The notes under the pieces were generated by a model. The model did no database searches. It saw only the letters and a list, made by a program, of their open reading frames with translations, and was not told the origin of the DNA. A stretch of DNA of 64,000 bases from Alkalihalobacillus bogoriensis ATCC BAA-922 (lineage in GTDB: Bacteria; Bacillota; Bacilli; Bacillales; Bacillaceae_F). Of the stretch, positions 56,040 to 63,445 are shown piece by piece. Each line of letters opens with the position of its first letter. Within the stretch, counting starts at the first letter, position 1. Location: the NCBI RefSeq assembly GCF_000621445.1, contig NZ_KK211277.1, positions 1-64,000 of the forward strand, read 5' to 3'. Made by a program: the position numbers and the translations under genes.

Positions 56040-56180
56040 AAAAATTTCTCCGGTTTTACTCTTGTTTTGTCCAATAGAACCACTCTATTGGACACTTCTC
56101 TCCGGTTTTGCTCTCGTTTTGTCTAATAGAACCTTCCTATTAGACACTTCTCTCCAGTTTTACGCTCGTTTTGGTTTTGT
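56040..56180 (+). repeat. Second array of 52 bp-period hairpins
   Basis: GTTTTGTC-type starts fall at 56064, 56116 and 56168, exactly 52 bp apart. The stems are GTCCAATAGA/TCTATTGGAC and GTCTAATAG/CTATTAGAC, different from the 29 kb array, but the frame sequence (CACTTCTCTCC, CTCTTGTTTTG) is shared. Compensatory stem differences between units indicate selection for pairing. Confidence 0.85.
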
Positions 56181-56227
56181 TCTGCACCCAACCCTATAAC
56201 ACACAGTTCAAGCGCCTCCGTTAAAGA

Positions 56228-56264
56228 GAAGCCATGGAGAGGAATACCTCCTCTCCATGGCTTC
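56228..56264 (-). terminator. Intrinsic terminator of the rml operon
   Basis: Perfect 16 bp stem (GAAGCCATGGAGAGGA and complement) with a 5 nt loop, 7 nt after the rmlC stop. Confidence 0.85.
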
Positions 56265-56270
56265 AATTTC

Positions 56271-56726
56271 TTATCGGAATTTTGTAGTCCAGTCAAATCC
56301 AATTTCCGGATCGTCCCAAGGTATCCGTTTTTCATCGGGCTGTTTTGCATCATAAGAATGAGTTGTAAAATAAAGAATCGTTGCTGGCTTTTCACCAAGA
56401 ACACGATATCCGTGGGCCACACCTTTTGGGATAAGCAACAAAATTTGGTTTTCCTCTCCCATATAATACACATCGGTTTTCCCTGTGGTTGTTGAATTTG
56501 GTCGTAAGTCATATAAAACCACTTGGGCATTCCCAGCTGGAAAAAACCATAAATCATCTTGTTTTTCATGATAATGAAATGCTTTTATAACACCAGGATA
56601 ACTCATAGATAACGACGCTTGCCCAAACTTTTCTAATAATGCTTCATCATCACGGACAAGTTCAGTAAAAAAACCGCGGTCATCACAATGCTTTTTGATT
56701 TGCTTTATTTTGACACCTTCAATCAT
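56271..56726 (-). CDS. rmlC: dTDP-4-dehydrorhamnose 3,5-epimerase family (SpsL-like)
   Basis: 151-aa cupin epimerase, shorter than classical RmlC (~180 aa) but the size of B. subtilis SpsL. DDRGFFTELVRDDE, VIKAFHYHEKQDDLWF and IPKGVAHGYRVLGE carry the conserved His and Arg positions. Last gene of a four-gene minus-strand operon in the order A–B–D–C, as in spsI–spsJ–spsK–spsL. Overlaps rmlD by 8 nt. Confidence 0.9.
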   Translation of the reverse strand: MIEGVKIKQIKKHCDDRGFFTELVRDDEALLEKFGQASLSMSYPGVIKAFHYHEKQDDLWFFPAGNAQVVLYDLRPNSTTTGKTDVYYMGEENQILLLIPKGVAHGYRVLGEKPATILYFTTHSYDAKQPDEKRIPWDDPEIGFDWTTKFR

Positions 56727-57567
56727 CGTCTCCCTCCTTCTTTAAAAACTCTCTTAATGCTAGTTTCCAATGACGGGGTTTAGGAATCTTATTTTCTTCT
56801 AATTTCGCTATGTCTAATAATGAATAGCTCGGTCGTAGGGCTTTGGACTTATATTTAATAGATGAAGTCGGTTCAACAAGATTTACATCACTTCCGCTTT
56901 CTTCGTAAATACATTGTGCAAACTGATACCAACTGCATTCCCCTTCATTTCTAACATGATAAATTCCATAAGGTTTATCTATAAGCTTTATGAGAACATC
57001 GACCAAATCACAAACATATGTCGGTGCACCAAGTTGATCATCAACAACGGGTACTTGTTTTTTCCGTAACGCAAACGACCTCATTGTATTGACAAAATTT
57101 TTGCCCCCATGCCCGTAAAGCCAAGACGTTCTTACAATATAATGCTCACGCAATGTTTTTTGTACGAGCTCTTCTCCCATCCACTTACTTAGCCCATATA
57201 TATTAAGGGGATTCGGTTCGTCTGTTTCAATGTAAGGACTTCTTTTTTTTCCATCAAATACATAATCAGAACTAATATAAACTAAAGTCGCCCCAACTCT
57301 CTTACAAGCCTGCGCTATCGTTAACGTCCCAATTGCATTTGTGTTAAAAGCAAGCAACGAATGGTCCTCACAATTATCGACTGCCGTATACGCAGCACAA
57401 TGAAAAACATAGTTTGGCAATATACGTTGAAACACATCCTCTATTTGTTGTCCTGTAATATCAAGCTCTTTCTTTGAGAGTGAGAAGACTTCATAAGAAG
57501 ATTCTTTCATTTTTTTATATAATGCTTTACCGAGTTGACCTGATCCACCTGTAATAAGAACTTTCAT
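56719..57567 (-). CDS. rmlD: dTDP-4-dehydrorhamnose reductase
   Basis: 282-aa NADPH-dependent reductase, last step to dTDP-L-rhamnose. ITGGSGQLGKALYK, ISSDYVFDGKKRSPY, NIYGLSKWMGE (YxxxK) and VRTSWLYGHGGKNF are typical. Overlaps rmlB by 4 nt. Spore-coat polysaccharide genes spsK in Bacillus are the nearest functional analogues. Confidence 0.93.
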   Translation of the reverse strand: MKVLITGGSGQLGKALYKKMKESSYEVFSLSKKELDITGQQIEDVFQRILPNYVFHCAAYTAVDNCEDHSLLAFNTNAIGTLTIAQACKRVGATLVYISSDYVFDGKKRSPYIETDEPNPLNIYGLSKWMGEELVQKTLREHYIVRTSWLYGHGGKNFVNTMRSFALRKKQVPVVDDQLGAPTYVCDLVDVLIKLIDKPYGIYHVRNEGECSWYQFAQCIYEESGSDVNLVEPTSSIKYKSKALRPSYSLLDIAKLEENKIPKPRHWKLALREFLKKEGDDD

Positions 57568-58553
57568 AATCTCTCATTCCTACCAAGCACGGATTTTACC
57601 CATTGTTCATTTTTTACATACCAGTCAACAGTTTGTTTTATTCCTTCGGTGAAAGACATTTGTGGTTCCCACCCAAGTTCTTTTTTTACTTTTGTTGAAT
57701 CAATGGCATAGCGACGGTCATGTCCTTTTCGGTCTTCGACAAACTGAATCTGGTGATTATCTTTACCCATATAAGATAAAATACTTTGAACAAGATCTAT
57801 ATTTGTCTTTTCATTTAAACCACCAATATTATACACTTCACCAATTTTCCCTTTCTCCATAATCGTGTAAATCGCTTGACAATGGTCTTTTACATATAAC
57901 CAATCACGAATATGAGAGCCATCACCGTAAACCGGTATCGTTTTGTTTTTTAATGCAAAGTTGATAATTTTTGGAATGAACTTTTCGGGATGTTGATACG
58001 GACCGTAATTATTACTACATCGTGTTGTTATAACAGGTGCATTATACGTTTTAAAATAGGAACGAACTAATAAATCAGCTCCCGCTTTACTTGCCGAATA
58101 AGGGTTGTTTGCCGCCAAAGGAGATTGTTCTGTAAACGGAGGTTCCTCTGCTTGTAATGACCCATACACTTCATCAGTTGAAATATACACCAGTTTTTTT
58201 GCATACCCTTCAAGTAAAGCAAGTAGCAAGTGATTCGTTCCCATAATATTCGTATTTAAAAACAAACTAGGTTGAACAATACTTCGGTCCACATGGGATT
58301 CTGCTGCAAAATGAACAATGACATCATATGTTCTGTCAAATACTTTTTCTATTTGATCCTTCTTTGTAATATCGACTGAAAAAAAACGATAACGTTTGTC
58401 ATGAGCAAACGTGGCTGTATTGTCAATATGACCTGCATACGTAAGGGCGTCGACATTCGTGACTTCATATGTTTGCGTGTGGCTTAACACGTAATCGATG
58501 AAGTTTGAACCGATAAATCCAGCCCCACCTGTCACTAGTAATTGCTTAGTCAT
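57564..58553 (-). CDS. rmlB: dTDP-glucose 4,6-dehydratase
   Basis: 329 aa. VTGGAGFIGSNFIDYV (NAD site), AAESHVDRSI, ISTDEVYGSL, NPYSASKAGADLL (YxxxK) and TRCSNNYGPYQHPEKFIP are all RmlB hallmarks. AGGAGGTT lies upstream of two consecutive ATGs; the second (58553) has the better spacing. Overlaps rmlA by 8 nt. Confidence 0.94.
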   Translation of the reverse strand: MTKQLLVTGGAGFIGSNFIDYVLSHTQTYEVTNVDALTYAGHIDNTATFAHDKRYRFFSVDITKKDQIEKVFDRTYDVIVHFAAESHVDRSIVQPSLFLNTNIMGTNHLLLALLEGYAKKLVYISTDEVYGSLQAEEPPFTEQSPLAANNPYSASKAGADLLVRSYFKTYNAPVITTRCSNNYGPYQHPEKFIPKIINFALKNKTIPVYGDGSHIRDWLYVKDHCQAIYTIMEKGKIGEVYNIGGLNEKTNIDLVQSILSYMGKDNHQIQFVEDRKGHDRRYAIDSTKVKKELGWEPQMSFTEGIKQTVDWYVKNEQWVKSVLGRNERL

Positions 58554-59292
58554 CATAACCTCCTGCCGCTTTTTCTCTAGTAAAATAATGATAATTTGCT
58601 TCAAAGAGTGACTCAGGTGTTCCTGCATCAATCCACCAGTCTTTTAGAAAATTAAACGCCATAGCCTGCCGTTTAACATAAATCAAATTAACATCTGTAA
58701 TTTCCAATTCTCCACGTGCTGACGGAGATACTTGTTCAATAAAAGAAAAAACAGTTGGATCATACATATAAATCCCTGTTACACAATAGGCAGGTCCTTT
58801 TATATTTGGTTTTTCTAGGAGTTCATACACTTTATTTGTTTTATCATCGATGCATGCAATTCCATATCTTTTTGGATTTTGCACTTTTTTTAATAAAATA
58901 TAAGCTCCATCCTCTTGCTGCTTAAACTCCTCAATAAAGGGTGTTAACTTGTCATCAAATAAATTATCTCCTAGTATCACAAGGAACTTTTCGTTCTGTA
59001 CAAAGGTTTTTGCTATAGAAAGAGCTGCTGCAATCCCACTTGCTTCTTCTTGAACAGCATAGCTCAAACGAACACCGAATTCCTTTCCATCCCCTAATAG
59101 CTGTTGGAATGAATCAAGATGGTCTCGTGATGTGATAATTAGAATGTCTTTAACACATGCTTCTTGTAGTTTAAATAATGACCAATATATCATTGGGTAC
59201 CGACCAACTGGTAGCAAATGTTTATTTATAATTTTTGTCATAGGAGAAAGGCGCGTCCCTGTACCTCCAGCCAGAATGACAGCTTTTCTCAT
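58546..59292 (-). CDS. rmlA: Glucose-1-phosphate thymidylyltransferase (SpsI-like)
   Basis: 248 aa, the shorter SpsI-type. AVILAGGTGTRLSPMTKI is the nucleotide site, KHLLPVGRYPMIYW and VILGDNLFDD the sugar-phosphate and metal sites, and DWWIDAGTPESLFEA the C-terminal signature. Makes dTDP-glucose. First enzyme gene of the rml operon, 23 nt downstream of the DUF1360 gene. Confidence 0.93.
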   Translation of the reverse strand: MRKAVILAGGTGTRLSPMTKIINKHLLPVGRYPMIYWSLFKLQEACVKDILIITSRDHLDSFQQLLGDGKEFGVRLSYAVQEEASGIAAALSIAKTFVQNEKFLVILGDNLFDDKLTPFIEEFKQQEDGAYILLKKVQNPKRYGIACIDDKTNKVYELLEKPNIKGPAYCVTGIYMYDPTVFSFIEQVSPSARGELEITDVNLIYVKRQAMAFNFLKDWWIDAGTPESLFEANYHYFTREKAAGGYDD

Positions 59293-59315
59293 GTCTTACT
59301 CACCCCACTTTCACT

Positions 59316-59672
59316 TTAATGATTCGATATACGTTGAACGACAGTTTCCACGATTGAGGCACCTGCGGCCACTGCCAATACGAGAATAATAGGAATAAAA
59401 TAAGTTGGTAACAGCCCATAGCCCGCTAACAAGAAGATAGAGCACCATACTCCTGTACACCAATAACAGCTTAATAGTTCACCGACCCATCGTTTAAGTC
59501 CGCGGCCTTTTATCATGACATGAATTTCAACGCTCCCATCTTCAAGTTGATGTTCTTTTTCTTCTAGAAACGGAGTACGAATCCACTTTGTAATTTGGTC
59601 AAAAACAAGTAACCGTGTTAAGCGAAAACTAGCGAATACAAATATAAAAAAATAAAAAAAGTCAATTGACAA
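59316..59672 (-). CDS. DUF1360 membrane protein (YjcA-like sporulation protein)
   Basis: 118 aa. ASFRLTRLLVFDQITKWIRTPF and the Cys pair SCYWCTGVW are the DUF1360 signature; hydrophobic segments at the start and from about residue 75 on. B. subtilis YjcA belongs to this family and is sporulation-linked. TTG 59672 is chosen because GGAGAGAGA precedes it; an upstream ATG has no ribosome site. It leads the rml operon, tying that operon to sporulation. Confidence 0.82.
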   Translation of the reverse strand: MSIDFFYFFIFVFASFRLTRLLVFDQITKWIRTPFLEEKEHQLEDGSVEIHVMIKGRGLKRWVGELLSCYWCTGVWCSIFLLAGYGLLPTYFIPIILVLAVAAGASIVETVVQRISNH

Positions 59673-59804
59673 CGTCTCTCTCTCCATTCTGTATCAAGCA
59701 TATTCTCTATACTGTATGTCAATTGTAAAATTTCGGCACAAAATCAAAAGGAAAGTGAAAAATGTTTCCAAATAACATTGACTCAACTTGTTGACATGTA
59801 TTGC

Positions 59805-61037
59805 TTATATTTCGTTACTCAAATATTTTTCTAATAACGATCTCATTTTTATTGAGGGAATAAAAATATTTATCGGTTGTTTTTGTTGGAGTCGACTTTG
59901 AAACATCCATTCGATTAGGTGATGTAAAGAGTACAAATCTTCATTAATAAAGAGACCTTTGTTTTCAAAGAAATGCTTTATACTTGTGTTCACTTCTGGA
60001 TGGGATAAATATAAACAACAGCTTTTATGAGAAAAGAGATCATTCTCTTTTTTGTAAAAAGAGACAAAACTATGATTCAGTCCTCGAGGGGTAAGCTTTT
60101 CTTTCATTTGGGGATATGTTGTCCACATGACATCATCCGGTTCTGCCTTACACTTTTTTCGGTAAAAGTCATAGCAACTCTCCCGAATCATATTTATGAT
60201 TTCAATGCTGTTCATTTTTTTCTGTAAATCAAAGAACGTAAATGCTTTCTGATGGCTCCCTATTTTGTTCAAGTCGTTTTTATCACTAGACGTTGGATAA
60301 TAAATATGAATTAATTCTTTATATAATGAACGGTCCTCTTCTTCAGATAAAATATAATCGACTAATTTATACTCATTATCCTCAAATGAAATGGAATACT
60401 TTTTATACTTGAACTCGTAATGCTCGAATAAACTCTTTTGCAATTGTCCGTCAAACATATACGTTAAAAGATAACAGTTATCGAATGACTCGTAGAATTT
60501 CTTTGGAAATGTCCAATACACAAGTTCATGGTGGTCTTGTTCATTTTGATACAACATCAAACGGTTCGATGTCGCTAATGTTTTCATGTCTGTGAAATAT
60601 CCATCCGTATAAAAGGCTGCATCCCAACTTATACTTCCTTTGTCACGAACACTAACAACATTGTTTTGTAATAACAGATTAATATCATCCGGGGATATAT
60701 CAACTGGCTGTAAAGTGTTTTTGACTTCATCAAGAATTAACGTATAATTTTGCATCGCTAACAACTCATAACATTCATCGTCCAAACATTGAAACGGTTG
60801 ATGTGTTCCGATAATATTTTCACCATTGGCGAATAAGCTTTTCAGTTGTTGTAACGATGATTGTTCATGAACACGCTTGAAATGCCGTATTTGTGAGTTC
60901 AACATCAAACTTGCCTTTTTTTCATCTTGTACAATATAAACAAATTTCTCATACATTGGTGCTTTACTTATATAATGCATGATCCAGCTTATTTTCCCGC
61001 TTCTTTTTATTGAATCAATCACTGTGATTTCTTTCAT
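59805..61037 (-). CDS. Orphan phage-helicase-like protein with degenerate Walker A
   Basis: 410 aa. The N-terminus resembles a family of phage and Firmicute superfamily-2 helicase-like proteins: KRSGKISWIMHYIS (where the Walker A GK[ST] should be), FVYIVQDEKKA, GENIIGTHQPF and Walker B YTLILDEV. Here GK is followed by Ile, not Ser/Thr, so ATP-metal binding is probably lost or weakened. The C-terminal ~250 residues show no recognisable helicase motif VI. AAGGTGAG precedes two ATGs; the second is preferred. No other phage gene is nearby. Confidence 0.7.
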   Translation of the reverse strand: MKEITVIDSIKRSGKISWIMHYISKAPMYEKFVYIVQDEKKASLMLNSQIRHFKRVHEQSSLQQLKSLFANGENIIGTHQPFQCLDDECYELLAMQNYTLILDEVKNTLQPVDISPDDINLLLQNNVVSVRDKGSISWDAAFYTDGYFTDMKTLATSNRLMLYQNEQDHHELVYWTFPKKFYESFDNCYLLTYMFDGQLQKSLFEHYEFKYKKYSISFEDNEYKLVDYILSEEEDRSLYKELIHIYYPTSSDKNDLNKIGSHQKAFTFFDLQKKMNSIEIINMIRESCYDFYRKKCKAEPDDVMWTTYPQMKEKLTPRGLNHSFVSFYKKENDLFSHKSCCLYLSHPEVNTSIKHFFENKGLFINEDLYSLHHLIEWMFQSRLQQKQPINIFIPSIKMRSLLEKYLSNEI

Positions 61038-61172
61038 CATCTCACCTTCTTACACCTCTTCATGAACCATTTGTGGTATCCATTTTCTAGGGTATGCCCT
61101 ATTTCTAATGAGCGTTCTTATGGAATCACTTTTTTACAATGATTACTACTTCTTTTTTGTTGGAAACTGTAG

Positions 61173-61303
61173 TATACTAGTCTAGCGATGAGCTAATTGC
61201 ATAAGACGAAGTTGACACGCCGATAGGCAATGCACAATGTGGAGTGCTGTTTCTTCGCCGCAATATACGTAGAAAAAGACGTCCAATTGGACGTCTTTTT
61301 TTT
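61173..61303 (+). ncRNA. Candidate structured RNA or leader with intrinsic terminator
   Basis: A TATACT -10-like box (61173–61178) is followed by about 90 nt without a usable reading frame but with pairing potential (CGAAG...CTTCG enclosing CGCC-GATA-GGC and GCAC...GTGC), then a very strong terminator: AAAAAGACGTCC/GGACGTCTTTTT with loop AATT (61273–61300) and more T. The 59-aa membrane gene begins 49 nt later, so this may be a terminating leader of that gene or a free small RNA. I do not recognise the fold as a known riboswitch. Confidence 0.55.
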
Positions 61304-61351
61304 GTATTTTTATGAATCACATATTTCATTGGGAAAAGGGTATCGAGTAGG

Positions 61352-61531
61352 ATGATAAAATATATTCCTGCCATTGCAACTGGAGTGGGTATCATTTTCT
61401 TCTGCATTAAATTATATTTTATCCCCTATAAAACTCACGCTTTTGATGCCATTTATGATATTGTAACCATCATTTTACTCTCTATTATTTTCGGTTTCTC
61501 ACTAGTAGGAGCTATAATAATCGAGATATAA
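61352..61531 (+). CDS. 59-aa two-helix membrane protein
   Basis: Starts MIKYIPAIATGVGIIFFCIK and ends FGFSLVGAIIIEI; two hydrophobic helices joined by a short polar turn (PYKTHAFDAIYD). AAAAGGG lies 11 nt before the ATG. Placed directly behind a candidate terminator leader. No family recognised. Its small size and hydrophobic nature fit a regulatory or ion-handling membrane peptide, but that is speculation. Confidence 0.6.
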   Translation: MIKYIPAIATGVGIIFFCIKLYFIPYKTHAFDAIYDIVTIILLSIIFGFSLVGAIIIEI

Positions 61532-61582
61532 GAGAAATCATAGCTTACAAAGTTTGAAGTAGAATAAGGGGAAATGAGCAGA

Positions 61583-61616
61583 AACGCACAGATTTATATT
61601 TACAAATCTGTGCGTT
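61583..61616 (-). terminator. Hairpin after the CueP-family gene
   Basis: AACGCACAGATTT pairs with AAATCTGTGCGTT (13 bp, 8 nt loop). The T-run is poor on the minus strand, so its strength is uncertain; it lies 38 nt after the stop. Confidence 0.65.
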
Positions 61617-61653
61617 CTTGTGTTTACTTGTATGGAACCCAACTAATGTTAAG

Positions 61654-62223
61654 TTATAATTGAATTGTCGTAATACACGTATTGTCTCCTTCAAATGAAG
61701 AAAACTCACCTTCTGCTGTCTTTCCGTCATGGGAAATTGTAATCGTAAAATGTCTATCGCGTGGAACCCATAAATCAATAAACCCGTTAGGCAATGACTG
61801 GATATCATCGCTTAAAATAACATTCCCATCTGTATCTTCAATGTGTACATGAAAGTCCTCAGTCACAAGCTCTCCTTGGCATCCTGTTAAGCTATGAATC
61901 GCACATGGATGTGTGTTTTCGATATATGGGGCTATCGAAACAAAAAACTCATCATCAGGTAACGCGTATACGAGTTGAGTTTCTGCATCTTCTGTTTCCG
62001 TTACAATTAGTTCATGTGAAGTAATAGAAGCATTATGCGCCACAAGGGTACCAACACTATAATCATTCACCATCTGTTTCATATTGTCTGTTTCTTCGAC
62101 TTTGGTTACGTCTGTTTCTGATTCTATTTCTGATTCTGGCATCACGGCTAGTGCGAATAGATAAACCCCAACCCCAACTACTAATAGAGTTACTAATGTC
62201 GCTATCATTACTTTGTTCTTCAT
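61654..62223 (-). CDS. CueP-family metal-binding protein
   Basis: 189 aa with an N-terminal anchor (residues 5–28) and an extracellular domain. DDEFFVSIAPYIENTHPC, HSLTGCQGELV, GFIDLWVPRDRHFTI and the C-terminal NTCITTIQL, with three conserved Cys and the His before one of them, match the CueP family (Salmonella CueP is a periplasmic copper binder). In Bacilli the role is less clear. Monocistronic; AAGGGGGAAAAC upstream. Confidence 0.85.
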   Translation of the reverse strand: MKNKVMIATLVTLLVVGVGVYLFALAVMPESEIESETDVTKVEETDNMKQMVNDYSVGTLVAHNASITSHELIVTETEDAETQLVYALPDDEFFVSIAPYIENTHPCAIHSLTGCQGELVTEDFHVHIEDTDGNVILSDDIQSLPNGFIDLWVPRDRHFTITISHDGKTAEGEFSSFEGDNTCITTIQL

Positions 62224-62398
62224 CTTGTTTTCCCCCTAGGTCATTCTTTGTCTATTTCTATTTTATGTGAATCAATTCACAATGTAAACCGTTATTTCCT
62301 GGGTATTTCAATTTACGTTATTAATGCTTCCTACTATACTCTTTCTATCTGATTTCCTTTATAATAAAGAAGACCATGTAAAAAAAGAGGTTTGTATT

Positions 62399-62761
62399 AT
62401 GTTCAAAGGAATTGTTTATTGTGAAGCGAGTTTGTATGTGTATTCAAGTAAAGAAACTCATGAAGAAGAAAGAGAAAAATATATCACTTTTCTATCAAGC
62501 TATATCCGAAAAACAGTGAAAATAACTGCTGTTACGATAAAATCAACAGGTTTTGATTCGATTCATCAAGAACAATATACGCGACTTTCTGTGTTAGCTG
62601 ATGTTCTTGTCCCATACGATCCTGTCATTACGCACCTGAACGATTATCGTGTGAGTGGGTGTACCGAATTTCGCAAACATTTCCCTCATGCTGGTGCGAT
62701 TATGGCTCATTCTATTGATATTTATAATGCGTATCGTACAGAAGGGTTTCGACCTTTTTAA
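62399..62761 (+). CDS. Hypothetical protein, 120 aa
   Basis: Starts MFKGIVYCEASLYVYSSKE. Soluble, no signal or membrane segment, no motif I recognise. The start at 62399 follows AAAGAGG; upstream ATG at 62324 has no site. It is followed 70 nt later by a PH-domain gene with its own ribosome site. Confidence 0.65.
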   Translation: MFKGIVYCEASLYVYSSKETHEEEREKYITFLSSYIRKTVKITAVTIKSTGFDSIHQEQYTRLSVLADVLVPYDPVITHLNDYRVSGCTEFRKHFPHAGAIMAHSIDIYNAYRTEGFRPF

Positions 62762-62831
62762 CGTTTTATTATATACAATTTTAATTGTTTCACATTATAC
62801 TAATTATAACAAGATTAGAGGAGGATGGAAA

Positions 62832-63209
62832 ATGGGTTTTTTTGATGGATTAATGGGAAATGCGTCTGAGGTGAATGTAAATGACATTCAAAATGAATTT
62901 GCAAGAATTCTTGCTCCAAATGAGCAAATAGAAAAGGCATATAAATTGATTCGTGATTTGTTTTTATTTACGGACAAGCGTCTCATTCTTGTCGATAAAC
63001 AAGGGTTAACGGGGAAAAAAGTGGAGTTTCACTCGATTCCATACAAAAACATTACTCATTTCAGTATTGAAACAGCGGGAAATTTCGACTTAGATGCAGA
63101 GTTGAAAATTTGGCTATCAGGAAGTGCGACACCGATTCAAAAGCAGTTTAACAAAAGTTTAAACATCTATGAGCTACAATCCGTCTTAGCTACTTACGTT
63201 TTACGTTAA
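62832..63209 (+). CDS. Bacterial PH-domain (bPH_1/DUF1696-type) protein
   Basis: 125 aa. LAPNEQIEKAYKLIRDLFLFTDKRLILVDKQG then GKKVEFHSIPYKNI and FSIETAGNFDLDAEL are the bPH_1 fold signature. Such proteins are widespread in Bacillus (for example YvlB-like or YdjZ-like neighbours), with largely unknown functions, probably at the membrane surface. AGAGGAGG precedes the ATG at 62832. Confidence 0.85.
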   Translation: MGFFDGLMGNASEVNVNDIQNEFARILAPNEQIEKAYKLIRDLFLFTDKRLILVDKQGLTGKKVEFHSIPYKNITHFSIETAGNFDLDAELKIWLSGSATPIQKQFNKSLNIYELQSVLATYVLR

Positions 63210-63220
63210 TGAGCTAGAGG

Positions 63221-63406
63221 TTCGGACATTTATTCCGCTATATTAAAGAATATTATCAAAACTAATATCGTTACGGACATCTGTTCCGCTATTTCTTCAT
63301 TTCAGCTCAAATTTGATTCGTTTTTTAACTAATAACGGAACACATGTCCGTTATGGTTGAGAAAACACCCTTTTTTTATATAATAGCGGAAAATATGTCC
63401 GATAAG
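63221..63406. repeat. Nested CGGACAT palindrome cluster, second locus
   Basis: Two forward motifs (CGGACATTTATTCCG, CGGACATCTGTTCCG) then two inverted ones (CGGAACACATGTCCG, CGGAAAATATGTCCG), the same 2+2 layout as each 213 bp unit at 14792–15218. Spacer sequences differ, so the palindromes and their order are what is conserved. Lies between two convergent genes. Confidence 0.85.
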
Positions 63407-63409
63407 AAA

Positions 63410-63441
63410 CAAACCGAGGAGAGTCCATCTCCCCGGTTTGT
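63410..63441 (-). terminator. Terminator of the secreted-protein gene at the window edge
   Basis: AAACCG-a-GGAGA pairs with TCTCC-c-CGGTTT around a 5 nt loop, 5 nt after the stop codon on the minus strand. Confidence 0.75.
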
Positions 63442-63445
63442 TGTA

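Noticed and set aside
59805-61037. Prophage remnant
   Set aside because: Only a single phage-like gene, with no integrase, structural genes or attachment sites around it.
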